DNA of 8,345 nt, taken from assembly GCA_003151665.1 (NCBI GenBank), contig PLYD01000280.1, positions 5,356-13,700 on the forward strand, in the 5' to 3' direction. The translations under genes and the position numbers were made by a program. The DNA is from Candidatus Dormiibacterota bacterium (lineage in GTDB: Bacteria > Chloroflexota > Dormibacteria > Dormibacterales > Dormibacteraceae). Below the pieces are notes generated by a model, which was not told where the DNA came from, searched no databases, and worked only from the letters and a program-made list of their open reading frames with translations. This document shows positions 1 through 6,224 of this stretch, piece after piece; positions within the stretch are counted from its first letter, which is position 1; each line of letters begins with the position of its first letter.

Positions 1-1491
1 TGCCACGCGATGCTGCGGCATGGCGATCGCACCCTGCCTGTCTTCGAGCTTGCCCTCGGAGATGAGCGCCGAGAGCGCGGCCGGAAAGGCGTTCGGATGC
101 ACACGGAGGCGATTCCTGAGCTCCTCGCGTGCCATGCCCGGACGCAAAGGGTGAGCAGCGTGGTACGCCGTGACCTCATTGATGGAGCGTTCCGCCAGCG
201 CGCTCCAGGCTTCGGCCGCAATGAGCCAGTCGCCAAGACGCCGCGCATCGAGGCGATCGATATCTTCGTGGCTCGCCATCGTGGCTTTCATCAGCGCAGC
301 GCCGCTGACCCCTCGTGAGTATTTGCGCAGCTCCTCCTGCAACCCCTCACCTGCCGCACGTCGCTCGAGCGATTCGCTCACTGCGTTGTCGTGGCGCGGG
401 TGCTTCCGCGGAGCCACATCGACAAATCGACCGCCCGCAATGGTGACGGCGGGGCTGGGGACCCGAAGGATGAATCGGTCGTTAGCCCCGGCCGCAATGG
501 CGCGCTCGAGGTACAGCTGAACCCACGCTTCTCGACCAGGTTCAACTGCATCACCGGCGAGGACGATGACCCGGCAACCAACCTCGGCTGTGCCTGTGTG
601 CAGGAGAACTTCGGCGCCGTGGCGCAACGCCCGCGGCGCTGATTCGAGGACGCGGACGTGCGCGTCGATCCGCCTGGTCGAACGCAGCGTCCCTGGCGGC
701 GAGAGAACATCGCCCCGCTCCACATCGCTCTTGTCGACCCCTGTCAGGTTGACCGCGACTCGAGTCCCGGGCGACGCAGTCTGAACACTCTGGTTGTGCC
801 GCTGAAGCCCGCGAATGCGCGCGAGCCGCCCACGAGGAACGACCTCCAGCTCGTCGCCGACGCTGAGGGTGCCGTCGGCCAGCGTGCCGGTCACCACCGT
901 GCCGAATCCGCTCATCGTGAACACGCGGTCGACCGGCAGCCTTGGCCGCCCAACGTCCTGTCGCGGCTCTGCGCCGTCGAGCAGCGCGTCCAGAGCCTCT
1001 ATCAACCTGGGCAGACCGTCACCGGTCAGCGCCGACACCGGAATCACCTCTGCGCCGGCCAACGCAGTGGCGCCAATCGTCTCGCGCACCTCCTCCGCTA
1101 CGAGCTCGAGCCATGCAGCGTCGACGAGATCTGCCTTCGAAAGCACGACGATGCCTCGACGCACCTCCAGGAGGTCGACGATCTCGAGGTGCTCGCGTGT
1201 CTGCGGCATGACTCCTTCGTCCGCTGCGACCACGAGCAGCACGGCGTCGAGGCCATGCGCGCCCGCCAGCATGTTGCGCATGAAACGCGCGTGGCCGGGG
1301 ACGTCCACGATGCCGATCTCGCGACCGCTGGGCAGCATCATGTGGGCGAATCCCAGGTCGATGGTCATGCCGCGACGCTTCTCTTCCGCGAGGCGGTCCG
1401 GGTCGATCCCGGTGAGCGCGGTTATGAGGGCCGACTTGCCGTGATCGATGTGCCCGGCGGTGCCGACCACGAAGCCGGAGCTGGTGTTCAC
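1..1491 (-). CDS. selB: Selenocysteine-specific elongation factor SelB, 3' end beyond the window
   Basis: SelB is the EF-Tu-like GTPase that carries Sec-tRNA(Sec) to ribosomes paused at a UGA with a SECIS hairpin. The frame is open for 497 codons from a GTG at 1491 to the window edge, with no stop. The GTPase motifs are clear: GHIDHGKS at residues 13-20 (P-loop), T43 in a GMTID switch I, DVPGH at 62-66 (switch II), and SKAD at 118-121 in place of NKxD, a kind of variation normal in SelB. Beta-barrel domains II and III run from about 180 to 350 ([14 protein letters not shown] near 192-204). Winged-helix segments start near 375. SelB is usually around 600-640 aa, so roughly the last 110-140 residues, including the SECIS-binding winged helices, are missing. 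The GTG start overlaps the selA stop as GTGA, implying translational coupling. The family call is firm; the state of the C-terminus is unknown. Confidence 0.96.
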   Translation of the reverse strand, partial: MNTSSGFVVGTAGHIDHGKSALITALTGIDPDRLAEEKRRGMTIDLGFAHMMLPSGREIGIVDVPGHARFMRNMLAGAHGLDAVLLVVAADEGVMPQTREHLEIVDLLEVRRGIVVLSKADLVDAAWLELVAEEVRETIGATALAGAEVIPVSALTGDGLPRLIEALDALLDGAEPRQDVGRPRLPVDRVFTMSGFGTVVTGTLADGTLSVGDELEVVPRGRLARIRGLQRHNQSVQTASPGTRVAVNLTGVDKSDVERGDVLSPPGTLRSTRRIDAHVRVLESAPRALRHGAEVLLHTGTAEVGCRVIVLAGDAVEPGREAWVQLYLERAIAAGANDRFILRVPSPAVTIAGGRFVDVAPRKHPRHDNAVSESLERRAAGEGLQEELRKYSRGVSGAALMKATMASHEDIDRLDARRLGDWLIAAEAWSALAERSINEVTAYHAAHPLRPGMAREELRNRLRVHPNAFPAALSALISEGKLEDRQGAIAMPQHRVA

Positions 1492-2858
1492 CGCCGAAGG
1501 CTCCGCGCGGCCACCTCCACCGCGTCGATGAGCATTTCGTCCTCGCCCCGCAGCACTGTCCTGGGGTCCAGGCAGCAAGCGTCGCTTTCGATGCGCGCGA
1601 CCACCGGTGGGTCTCCGCGCCGAAGGGCAGCTGCGAGCCGCGAAGCTGGACCTTCCAGCGCCACCAGGAATGTGGGAAGGCCGTAGCCGGGCACCGAACC
1701 GCCGCCGACCGCCGACTCGCCTTCGATGAGGCGCGACGCGACGCCTCGGTCCTCGAGCTTCACCGACCACAGCGCGGCCCGCCTGCGCACCTCCTCGATC
1801 GGGACGCGCAGCATCCTCTGGACAGGGATCTCGTCCTCGCGGCCGGAGATCCGCTGCTTGAGCGTCGCCTCCAGCGCCGCAAGCGTCAGCTTGTCGATGC
1901 GCACGGCTCGCGCCAGCGGATGTCGCGCCATTTTGCGCACGGCCGCCACCCCGGCTTCGGTTGCCGCGAGCACGATTCCGGCCTGCGGGCCGCCCAGCAG
2001 CTTGTCCCCCGAGAAGGTGACGATGTCGCTGTGCTTCAGCGACTCAGCGACAGTGGGCTCGTCCGCGATGGGTTCGACCGCGCCGCTCCCGAGGTCATCG
2101 ATCAGAAGCAGCGCGCGCGCATGAGCAACGACAGCCATCTCGCCAGGCCCCACCGATTCGGTGAAGCCCTCAACGCGAAAATTCGAGGTGTGGACGCGCA
2201 GGAGGGCGGCGGTCCGTGCCGTCACAGCCTCGTCGAAGTCGGCTGCGCGCGTGCGATTCGTGGTCCCCACCTCGACCATGCGGGCACCGGATATGCGCAT
2301 GACGTCAGGCATTCGGAACGAGCCGCCGATCTCCACGAGCTGGCCTCGAGACACGATGACCTCGCGGCCTTTGCACAGAGCGGTCAGCGCAAGCAGCACG
2401 GCGGCCGCGTTGTTGTTGACCACCAGCGCGGCTTCGCATTCGAATAGCGCGGTCAGCAAGCCCGAAACGAGCGTTGAACGTTCGCCGCGGCGTCCGGTAT
2501 CGAGATCGAGCTCAAGGTTGGTGTAGCCGGCGGCGGCCGCCGCCACCGCGTCGACGGCTGCCCGCGACAGCGGAGCACGGCCGAGGTTGGTGTGGAGGAT
2601 CACCCCACTCGCGTTGATGACCCTTTGCAGCACAGGCGCCATCTGCTTGCGAAGGCTTGATTCCACCTGGTTGAGACGCTCCTGGTCCGTCACGGCAGCG
2701 CCGTTCCGCTCGGTCGCGACCTGCTGTCTCAACGCGGCGACCACGCTGGCGCGCCCGAAATCGGCCACGAGGGCCGTGTAGCCAGGTTGGTTGATCAGTG
2801 TCCCTACGGCAGGCAGGGATACAGTCCTGCCAGCCCCGGGATTGCGTAGCCGGTGCAT
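1488..2858 (-). CDS. selA: L-seryl-tRNA(Sec) selenium transferase SelA
   Basis: SelA is a PLP-dependent cytosolic enzyme that converts Ser-tRNA(Sec) to Sec-tRNA(Sec) using selenophosphate. The protein has 456 aa, close to the bacterial norm. The PLP lysine is K286 in FSGDKLLGGPQAG. Other family blocks are HTNLGRAPLS at 89-98, GRRGERST near 122-129, VNNNAAAVLLAL at 147-157, SRGQLVEIGGSFRMPDVMR at 170-188, VGTTNRT at 197-203, VHTSNF at 222-227 and DDLGSG at 254-259. The ATG at 2858 is preferred because the N-terminal pattern LPAVGTLINQ (residues 15-24) matches the start of known SelA proteins, and only a CTG lies between it and this ATG. This start makes the gene overlap the protease gene upstream by 55 nt. 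No good Shine-Dalgarno site precedes it, so coupling to the protease gene is likely. It is followed by selB with a GTGA overlap. No lesion is seen. Confidence 0.97.
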   Translation of the reverse strand: MHRLRNPGAGRTVSLPAVGTLINQPGYTALVADFGRASVVAALRQQVATERNGAAVTDQERLNQVESSLRKQMAPVLQRVINASGVILHTNLGRAPLSRAAVDAVAAAAAGYTNLELDLDTGRRGERSTLVSGLLTALFECEAALVVNNNAAAVLLALTALCKGREVIVSRGQLVEIGGSFRMPDVMRISGARMVEVGTTNRTRAADFDEAVTARTAALLRVHTSNFRVEGFTESVGPGEMAVVAHARALLLIDDLGSGAVEPIADEPTVAESLKHSDIVTFSGDKLLGGPQAGIVLAATEAGVAAVRKMARHPLARAVRIDKLTLAALEATLKQRISGREDEIPVQRMLRVPIEEVRRRAALWSVKLEDRGVASRLIEGESAVGGGSVPGYGLPTFLVALEGPASRLAAALRRGDPPVVARIESDACCLDPRTVLRGEDEMLIDAVEVAARSLRR

Positions 2859-3514
2859 TGACCAACTGAGATTAGGCTCGCGGGGGTATAGAACGGCGAC
2901 ATCGCCAGCGCCAGCAGGTTCGCGCCCTGGAAGAGCTGGAAGAGAAAAAAGATGACGAAGAGGGCGATCCAGATGTCACGCCTGCGCGCGTAGACGTTGT
3001 AAAAGAACCGCGGGTTGCGGCTGCGGAACAGGGTCTCGATGACCTCCCAGCCGTCGAGGCCTGGGATCGGCAGCAGCTGGAACGCGAAGATCGACAGGTT
3101 GAGAAACACGATCGCAAAGAGCGTCTTTCCAATCAGACCGGCGGATAGGGTGAATGTCGAGGGCAGGCCGGTCGCGGTGAGAAATCGCCACAGCGTTCCC
3201 AGCACGATGGCCACGATGAGGTTCGCTGCGGGGCCGCCCAGCTCATGCACCAAGCGCTGGCGCACTGAGCTGATCCGGTTCGGCTGCACCGGCACTCGTC
3301 TGCCCCAACCGACCAGCGCGATGAATACGGCGATGACGCCGAGCGGATCCAGGAAACGGCGCGGGTCGAGCGTGAAGTAGCCGAAGTACCTGACTGAACG
3401 GTCTCCCTGGAAGTACGCAGCGGCGGCATGACCCATCTCGTGGACGGGGATGGCGACGAGCAGGGCGGGCACGAGCACCAGCGCCGCCAGAACGAAGGCG
3501 ACGAAACCGCTCAC
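2804..3514 (-). CDS. Site-2 protease family (M50) intramembrane zinc metalloprotease
   Basis: This is a 236-aa polytopic membrane protein. The zinc-binding HExxH motif is HEMGH at residues 25-29 inside the first membrane segment. The second signature, LPIPGLDGW at 148-156 with D154 as the likely third zinc ligand, follows a hydrophobic stretch at 126-147. GPAAN at 94-98 and the DPRRFLDPLG block at 50-59 also match compact M50 proteases. Further membrane segments lie near 57-70, 94-112 and 180-206. No PDZ or CBS domain is visible. The family cuts transmembrane segments of regulators or leftover signal peptides; the substrate here is unknown. The start is a GTG that overlaps the upstream 86-aa gene's stop as GTGA. 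The 3' end overlaps selA by 55 nt and encodes a tail with C220 and C234. The family call is firm, and its role in this cluster is open. Confidence 0.9.
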   Translation of the reverse strand: MSGFVAFVLAALVLVPALLVAIPVHEMGHAAAAYFQGDRSVRYFGYFTLDPRRFLDPLGVIAVFIALVGWGRRVPVQPNRISSVRQRLVHELGGPAANLIVAIVLGTLWRFLTATGLPSTFTLSAGLIGKTLFAIVFLNLSIFAFQLLPIPGLDGWEVIETLFRSRNPRFFYNVYARRRDIWIALFVIFFLFQLFQGANLLALAMSPFYTPASLISVGQCTGYAIPGLAGLYPCLP

Positions 3515-3771
3515 TCTATGGGGATCTTGCCCACGCGTCTGGGGGAGCGGCGGCGGGCGGAGCCAGGCGCGGAGGTGCTCGACCGGGCTCGGCGGGCCGG
3601 TGGCGCCGTCACCCGGTTCTCATAGATCAGCATGAGGGCGGTTATCAACTCCCGCTGCGCATTGAGCAGATGGACCTGCGCGGCCGGCGGCACCATGTCA
3701 GACACCACGTGCGTCACACGAGAGCCGAGCTCGTTGATCAGCTCGATCAGACGCTCGCCATCCCGAGTCAT
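3511..3771 (-). CDS. Hypothetical 86-aa protein with helical head and basic, disordered tail
   Basis: I do not recognise this family. The first 53 or so residues look helical and compact (RLIELINELGSRVTHVV, then LLNAQRELITALMLIYENR). The rest, from about residue 54, is rich in Arg, Pro, Ser and Ala (APPARRARSSTSAPG) and is probably disordered. No signal peptide or membrane segment is seen. The gene is supported by context. Its ATG overlaps the ATPase stop as ATGA, an AAGGAG Shine-Dalgarno site lies 7 nt upstream inside the ATPase gene, and its own TGA overlaps the protease start as GTGA. It is therefore translated between an ArsA/Get3-like ATPase and a membrane protease, and could be an adaptor for either. 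That role is a guess from position only. Confidence 0.75.
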   Translation of the reverse strand: MTRDGERLIELINELGSRVTHVVSDMVPPAAQVHLLNAQRELITALMLIYENRVTAPPARRARSSTSAPGSARRRSPRRVGKIPIE

Positions 3772-4994
3772 CGCCTTTCTCCTTTCACCTTGCGGCCGGC
3801 TAAGGTCTCCCCAGCCGCCCCGGTTTCTGCGCGGCGTGCGAACCGCACACGCAACTCCCCATCTTTGATCGTGGCTCCGGCCGTGTCGCGCTTGGCGAGC
3901 ACCGTCGGCAGCGCGATCTCCCGCCGGTAGTTTCCCATCGTGACGTAAAGCTCTCCGCTGTGACGGCTCAAGTCGACGTTGGAGCGATCCGCGAACGGGA
4001 CCTTCAAAGTGAGGACGTAGTCCGAGCCGTCCTTGTCGATGCGCTGCGGGCTGGTGACGGCAAAGAATTCGGCCGGATCGCGGCTCCCATATGTGGCTTC
4101 GGCCATGCGCTGCAGCATCTTCTCTCCAACGACCTCCTGGTCGAATAGAGGCACATTCAATATCGGGATGCCGACGAAGGACTGCTCGACTTCCGCCTCA
4201 TACCGCTTGTGAATCTGCTGCCATTTCTTGAATAGCTCGTCGTGCACCTCATCGGGCAGCAAACGATTGACGACCACCGCATCGGTGACATACCCGAAGA
4301 GGCTCAGGTAGCTGTAGGCACGCTTGGCCTCCTTGACCACCATCTTTTCGAGATTGAGCACGATCCGCACTGTCGTGATCGCCGGGTCGGTGAGCACTTT
4401 GCGCATCCCGCCCAGATCCAGCAGGAGGTCCTTCAAAGAGGCATAGATCTCATCAGATGGCAGAGGGATGCCCATCATCGGTTGCAGCAATGGGCGCGCC
4501 ACGCGCATCGCACGCCGCTGCCATGGATAGATCTTGTCAAGCCACCACTTGGCGGCGTCCGGAAATGTGAGGAGCTGCAGCGTCTCGCCCGTCGGGGCGC
4601 AGTCGACGATCAGCACATCGTGCTCATTGCGCTGCGCGTAGTGCTTGATCCACATCAGCGATGCAATCTCGTCCATGCCCGGTGGGTTAGCGACCTCTTC
4701 GGCCACCACCTCATCGAGCCCTTGCGTCGAGAAAACCTCGACGGCGTACTCGTGCAGCTTTGCCCAGTGACGCTGCATCTCGTGCAGCGAGGAGACCTCG
4801 TGCGCCCAAAGGTTCTTAGATATAGGCGTGAGATCGGTACCCAGCTCGATATCGAACGAGTCGCCCAGCGAGTGTGCAGGGTCTGTGCTCATGACAACGG
4901 TTCGGTAGCCGGCCCGCGCACACTGGACGGCCGTGGCTGCGGCGACCGATGTCTTGCCGACTCCGCCCTTGCCCGTAAACAGGATCACCCGCAC
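3768..4994 (-). CDS. ArsA/Get3-family ATPase with C-terminal HSP20-like domain (Get3d-like)
   Basis: This is a 408-aa cytosolic P-loop ATPase of the SIMIBI class. It has a deviant Walker A, GKGGVGKT, at residues 8-15 with signature lysine K9; STDPAHSLGDSF at 36-47 (switch I); and DCAPTGETL at 131-139 (switch II). A methionine- and leucine-rich helical stretch at about 158-200 lies where Get3 proteins bind hydrophobic clients. Residues from about 312 to 388 form a beta-rich module (DYVLTLKVPF, GELYVTMGNYRREIALP) matching the HSP20/alpha-crystallin-like domain of many bacterial ArsA homologues and of Get3d. The Get3 CxxC zinc motif is absent, and no arsenic genes are nearby, so arsenite export is unlikely. 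The start is GTG at 4994 (a second GTG lies at 4988) with no clear Shine-Dalgarno site. It follows a tail-anchor-like membrane protein gene and overlaps the next gene as ATGA. Client targeting or chaperoning is inferred. Confidence 0.92.
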   Translation of the reverse strand: MRVILFTGKGGVGKTSVAAATAVQCARAGYRTVVMSTDPAHSLGDSFDIELGTDLTPISKNLWAHEVSSLHEMQRHWAKLHEYAVEVFSTQGLDEVVAEEVANPPGMDEIASLMWIKHYAQRNEHDVLIVDCAPTGETLQLLTFPDAAKWWLDKIYPWQRRAMRVARPLLQPMMGIPLPSDEIYASLKDLLLDLGGMRKVLTDPAITTVRIVLNLEKMVVKEAKRAYSYLSLFGYVTDAVVVNRLLPDEVHDELFKKWQQIHKRYEAEVEQSFVGIPILNVPLFDQEVVGEKMLQRMAEATYGSRDPAEFFAVTSPQRIDKDGSDYVLTLKVPFADRSNVDLSRHSGELYVTMGNYRREIALPTVLAKRDTAGATIKDGELRVRFARRAETGAAGETLAGRKVKGERR

Positions 4995-5042
4995 CAGGTG
5001 AGTTTATCGATGATCGGAAAGTTGACTGGCGCCGCGAGATGG

Positions 5043-5057
5043 GCTCGCTAGGCGAGC
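5043..5057 (-). other. Short stem-loop between the 112-aa gene and the ATPase gene
   Basis: A 6-bp perfect stem (GCTCGC / GCGAGC) with a 3-nt loop lies 7 nt after the stop of the 112-aa gene, in the 70-nt gap before the ATPase start. No U-tract follows, so it is unlikely to stop transcription. It may limit readthrough or protect an mRNA end. A chance origin is possible in DNA this GC-rich. Confidence 0.3.
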
Positions 5058-5064
5058 TCCTCGG

Positions 5065-5403
5065 CTATTTGATGATCAATGGCACCGCGACGGAGCCGAC
5101 CGCCAGCAGGACGATCATCGCCGCGCCGACGACGAGGAGACGGACGAGGTCTTTGGTGAAGTAAGGAACGCGGTCCAAGGGAATCGCCGGGTCGCCTGAC
5201 TCGATGACACGCAGGCCGCCTCGCTGCTTGACCACCTGGTTGCGCGCGCCCAGCGACATCTCCACCGCTCGAACCACCGCCTGGTCCCCGCCGACGCGGG
5301 CCTGCGAGACGCTGCGCTGGGCTAGCTGGACGCCGGGTGTGCCGGCGGCTTTCACTGGCGGGCGGAACTTTGCGCGCGTCTTCTTCTTGCTCTTGCGACT
5401 CAT
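5065..5403 (-). CDS. Small basic protein with a single C-terminal membrane anchor (tail-anchor-like)
   Basis: This is a 112-aa protein of no family I can name. The N-terminus is strongly basic (MSRKSKKKTRAKFR), followed by a polar region to about residue 84. One hydrophobic segment at about 87-110 (LVRLLVVGAAMIVLLAVGSV) ends two residues before the C-terminus. No signal peptide is seen. This is the layout of a tail-anchored protein: N-terminus in the cytosol and a C-terminal anchor that must insert after translation. It is the first gene of the minus-strand cluster, 70 nt upstream of the Get3-like ATPase gene, and downstream of a near-consensus promoter and a long structured leader. The ATG at 5403 has no Shine-Dalgarno site; the next Met is residue 49, so this start is the only sensible one. 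Small proteins of this shape are common in related genomes, and pairing with the ATPase is a hypothesis. Confidence 0.8.
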   Translation of the reverse strand: MSRKSKKKTRAKFRPPVKAAGTPGVQLAQRSVSQARVGGDQAVVRAVEMSLGARNQVVKQRGGLRVIESGDPAIPLDRVPYFTKDLVRLLVVGAAMIVLLAVGSVAVPLIIK

Positions 5404-5417
5404 CAGGAGACGAGTTT

Positions 5418-5433
5418 AGGAGGTTGGAGGTTG
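5418..5433 (-). repeat. Tandem 7-bp repeat giving two CCUCC motifs in the leader RNA
   Basis: The plus strand carries two adjacent GGAGGTT units (5419-5432). In the minus-strand leader RNA these read as two CCUCC sequences, 15-30 nt upstream of the ATG of the 112-aa gene. They resemble anti-Shine-Dalgarno sequence and could pair with purine-rich sites. No such partner is obvious at this start codon, so a function is uncertain. Confidence 0.35.
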
Positions 5434-5473
5434 CGAAATTCCCCAGACTCTGGCGGCAGTGTCAGTTCCGGGG

Positions 5474-5531
5474 CCCCTCCCGGTTGCGCCCGCTTCGCGG
5501 GCGGGCCGACCTCCCCGCGGAAGCGGGGAGG
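5474..5531 (-). repeat. REP-like double hairpin in the operon leader
   Basis: Two perfect hairpins sit side by side. One is 9 bp with a 4-nt loop (5510-5531; arms CCTCCCCGC and GCGGGGAGG). The other is 7 bp with a 3-nt loop (5487-5503; arms CGCCCGC and GCGGGCG). An outer CCTCCC at 5476-5481 could also pair with GGGAGG at 5526-5531, which would compete with the first hairpin. The layout resembles dispersed intergenic palindromes (REP/BIME type). No U-tract follows on either strand, and the element lies between divergent genes, so it is not an ordinary terminator. It falls in the untranslated leader predicted from the promoter at 5666-5694. Confidence 0.55.
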
Positions 5532-5534
5532 AGA

Positions 5535-5603
5535 ACAGGCAGGCGGTAGTGGAGCGTCTGGTGGGTCGTGGGGTGCGATTCTTGGGGGGATCCGCCTGCC
5601 TGT
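5535..5603. repeat. Perfect 12-bp inverted repeat flanking a 45-nt G-rich spacer
   Basis: The arms are ACAGGCAGGCGG (5535-5546) and CCGCCTGCCTGT (5592-5603), matching at all 12 positions. The spacer is G-rich on the plus strand and C/A-rich in the minus-strand leader, where it would be a large open loop on a stable stem. It directly adjoins the REP-like hairpins. It could be a leader RNA structure, a DNA-binding site, or a small mobile remnant; no target-site duplication is evident. Confidence 0.55.
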
Positions 5604-5665
5604 CGTTGGGCCGTGGGACTCAACCGAGTGAGACGTGAGCTACGACATATTGTGTCCCGCGCGCA

Positions 5666-5694
5666 GTTATACCGCTGAATGTAGGGACTGTCAA
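5666..5694 (-). promoter_or_regulatory. Near-consensus sigma-70 promoter for the minus-strand operon
   Basis: Read on the minus strand, there is a perfect TTGACA -35 box (5694-5689), a 17-nt spacer (5688-5672) and a TATAAC -10 box (5671-5666, one base from TATAAT). Transcription would start near 5659, about 255 nt before the ATG of the 112-aa gene. The spacing and match are far better than expected by chance in DNA this GC-rich. It is the only strong promoter seen for the cluster running through selB. Confidence 0.75.
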
Positions 5695-5765
5695 GCGTTA
5701 ACACGTCTTTTCGCCTGATCGGGGGACGCTTTGCCTCGCGGCCGTTTGAGAGACGATGTACGCCG

Positions 5766-6224
5766 ATGTCCGGGCAGCCGAATCGACCGCCGCCCGGCGC
5801 GGGCAGTCAATCCTTCGAGCCCACGCCGCCGAAGCCGTCCGTCCCCGCACAGCCAGTAGGGCTGCGCTGGCTGCCTTTCATTTTCGCCGCGGGTGCCGTT
5901 TTCTGGCTGGTGCAGCTAGCGCAGTTCGCGGCCACAGTCGCCGCCCCAGCCGGACGCGGCCAGCTCCAGCAACTGCTCGTCCAGGAAGGAGTGAAAAGCG
6001 ATCTGTCGACGTGGATCACAATCGAAGCGGTCGTCGGCTTCTTCTTCGTGATCGTCGCCGCCACACTTCACGCGATGGCCTACTTCGGCCTGAAGGCGCG
6101 CAAGCCGTGGGGTTGGATTGCCGCAGTTATCGTGGCCGCGGCGTGGTCGCTGATTCTCGTCGGCATCCCGATGCTCGTCCTATTGATCAGGTCCAGCACC
6201 CGGCGCGCGTATGGAATCCCTTAG
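5766..6224 (+). CDS. Hypothetical small integral membrane protein with proline-rich N-terminus
   Basis: This is a 152-aa protein. The first 30 or so residues are rich in Pro, Gly and Ser and probably disordered and cytosolic. Three membrane segments follow, at about 35-58, 85-108 and 114-142, and the end is basic (IRSSTRRAYGIP). The pattern of an aromatic-rich helix, a YFGLKARKPWGW turn, a final hydrophobic helix and an R-TRRAYG tail recurs in small uncharacterised membrane proteins of Gram-positive and related bacteria. The function is unknown. The gene is divergent from the tail-anchor/ATPase/sel operon and stands alone on this strand. Only a weak GAGAG lies upstream of the ATG at 5766. Its TAG stop overlaps the TAA stop of the convergent MFS gene by 3 nt (6221-6224), leaving no room for a terminator. 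It is probably a real gene, supported by its membrane profile. Confidence 0.75.
   Translation: MSGQPNRPPPGAGSQSFEPTPPKPSVPAQPVGLRWLPFIFAAGAVFWLVQLAQFAATVAAPAGRGQLQQLLVQEGVKSDLSTWITIEAVVGFFFVIVAATLHAMAYFGLKARKPWGWIAAVIVAAAWSLILVGIPMLVLLIRSSTRRAYGIP

Larger units (their letters stand above)
5404..5765. other. 362-bp divergent intergenic region
   Basis: This gap separates the divergent 112-aa gene (minus) and 152-aa gene (plus). It holds the minus-strand promoter, the 12-bp inverted repeat, the REP-like double hairpin and the CCUCC tandem, each listed separately. I looked for a tRNA, especially selC, and found no credible one. GGTTGAGTCCC on the minus strand (near 5615-5626) resembles a T-loop but lacks the invariant C, and no TCA anticodon arm accompanies it. 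I see no convincing plus-strand promoter for the 152-aa gene. Confidence 0.6.

Noticed and set aside
658..1686. Long plus-strand open frame (342 codons)
   Set aside because: It lies antisense to selB and the end of selA, whose conserved motifs are unmistakable. The frame is a by-product of GC-rich codon use.
3768..4994. Arsenite efflux ATPase (arsA of an ars operon)
   Set aside because: There are no arsB, arsD or arsR genes nearby, and the C-terminal HSP20-like domain and single ATPase half point to the Get3d-like branch.
4242..5051. Long plus-strand open frame (269 codons)
   Set aside because: It is antisense to the Get3-like ATPase gene, with no recognisable domain.
5431..5631. Plus-strand frame starting TTG right after an AGGAGGTTGGAGG sequence
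   Set aside because: The ribosome-site likeness is notable, but the product is a Gly/Ser-rich chain read through the hairpins and inverted repeat, with no sign of a real protein.
5610..5632. T-loop-like GGTTGAGTCCC on the minus strand as part of a selC tRNA
   Set aside because: The invariant C of the T-loop is missing and no acceptor, anticodon (TCA) or long variable arm can be fitted around it.
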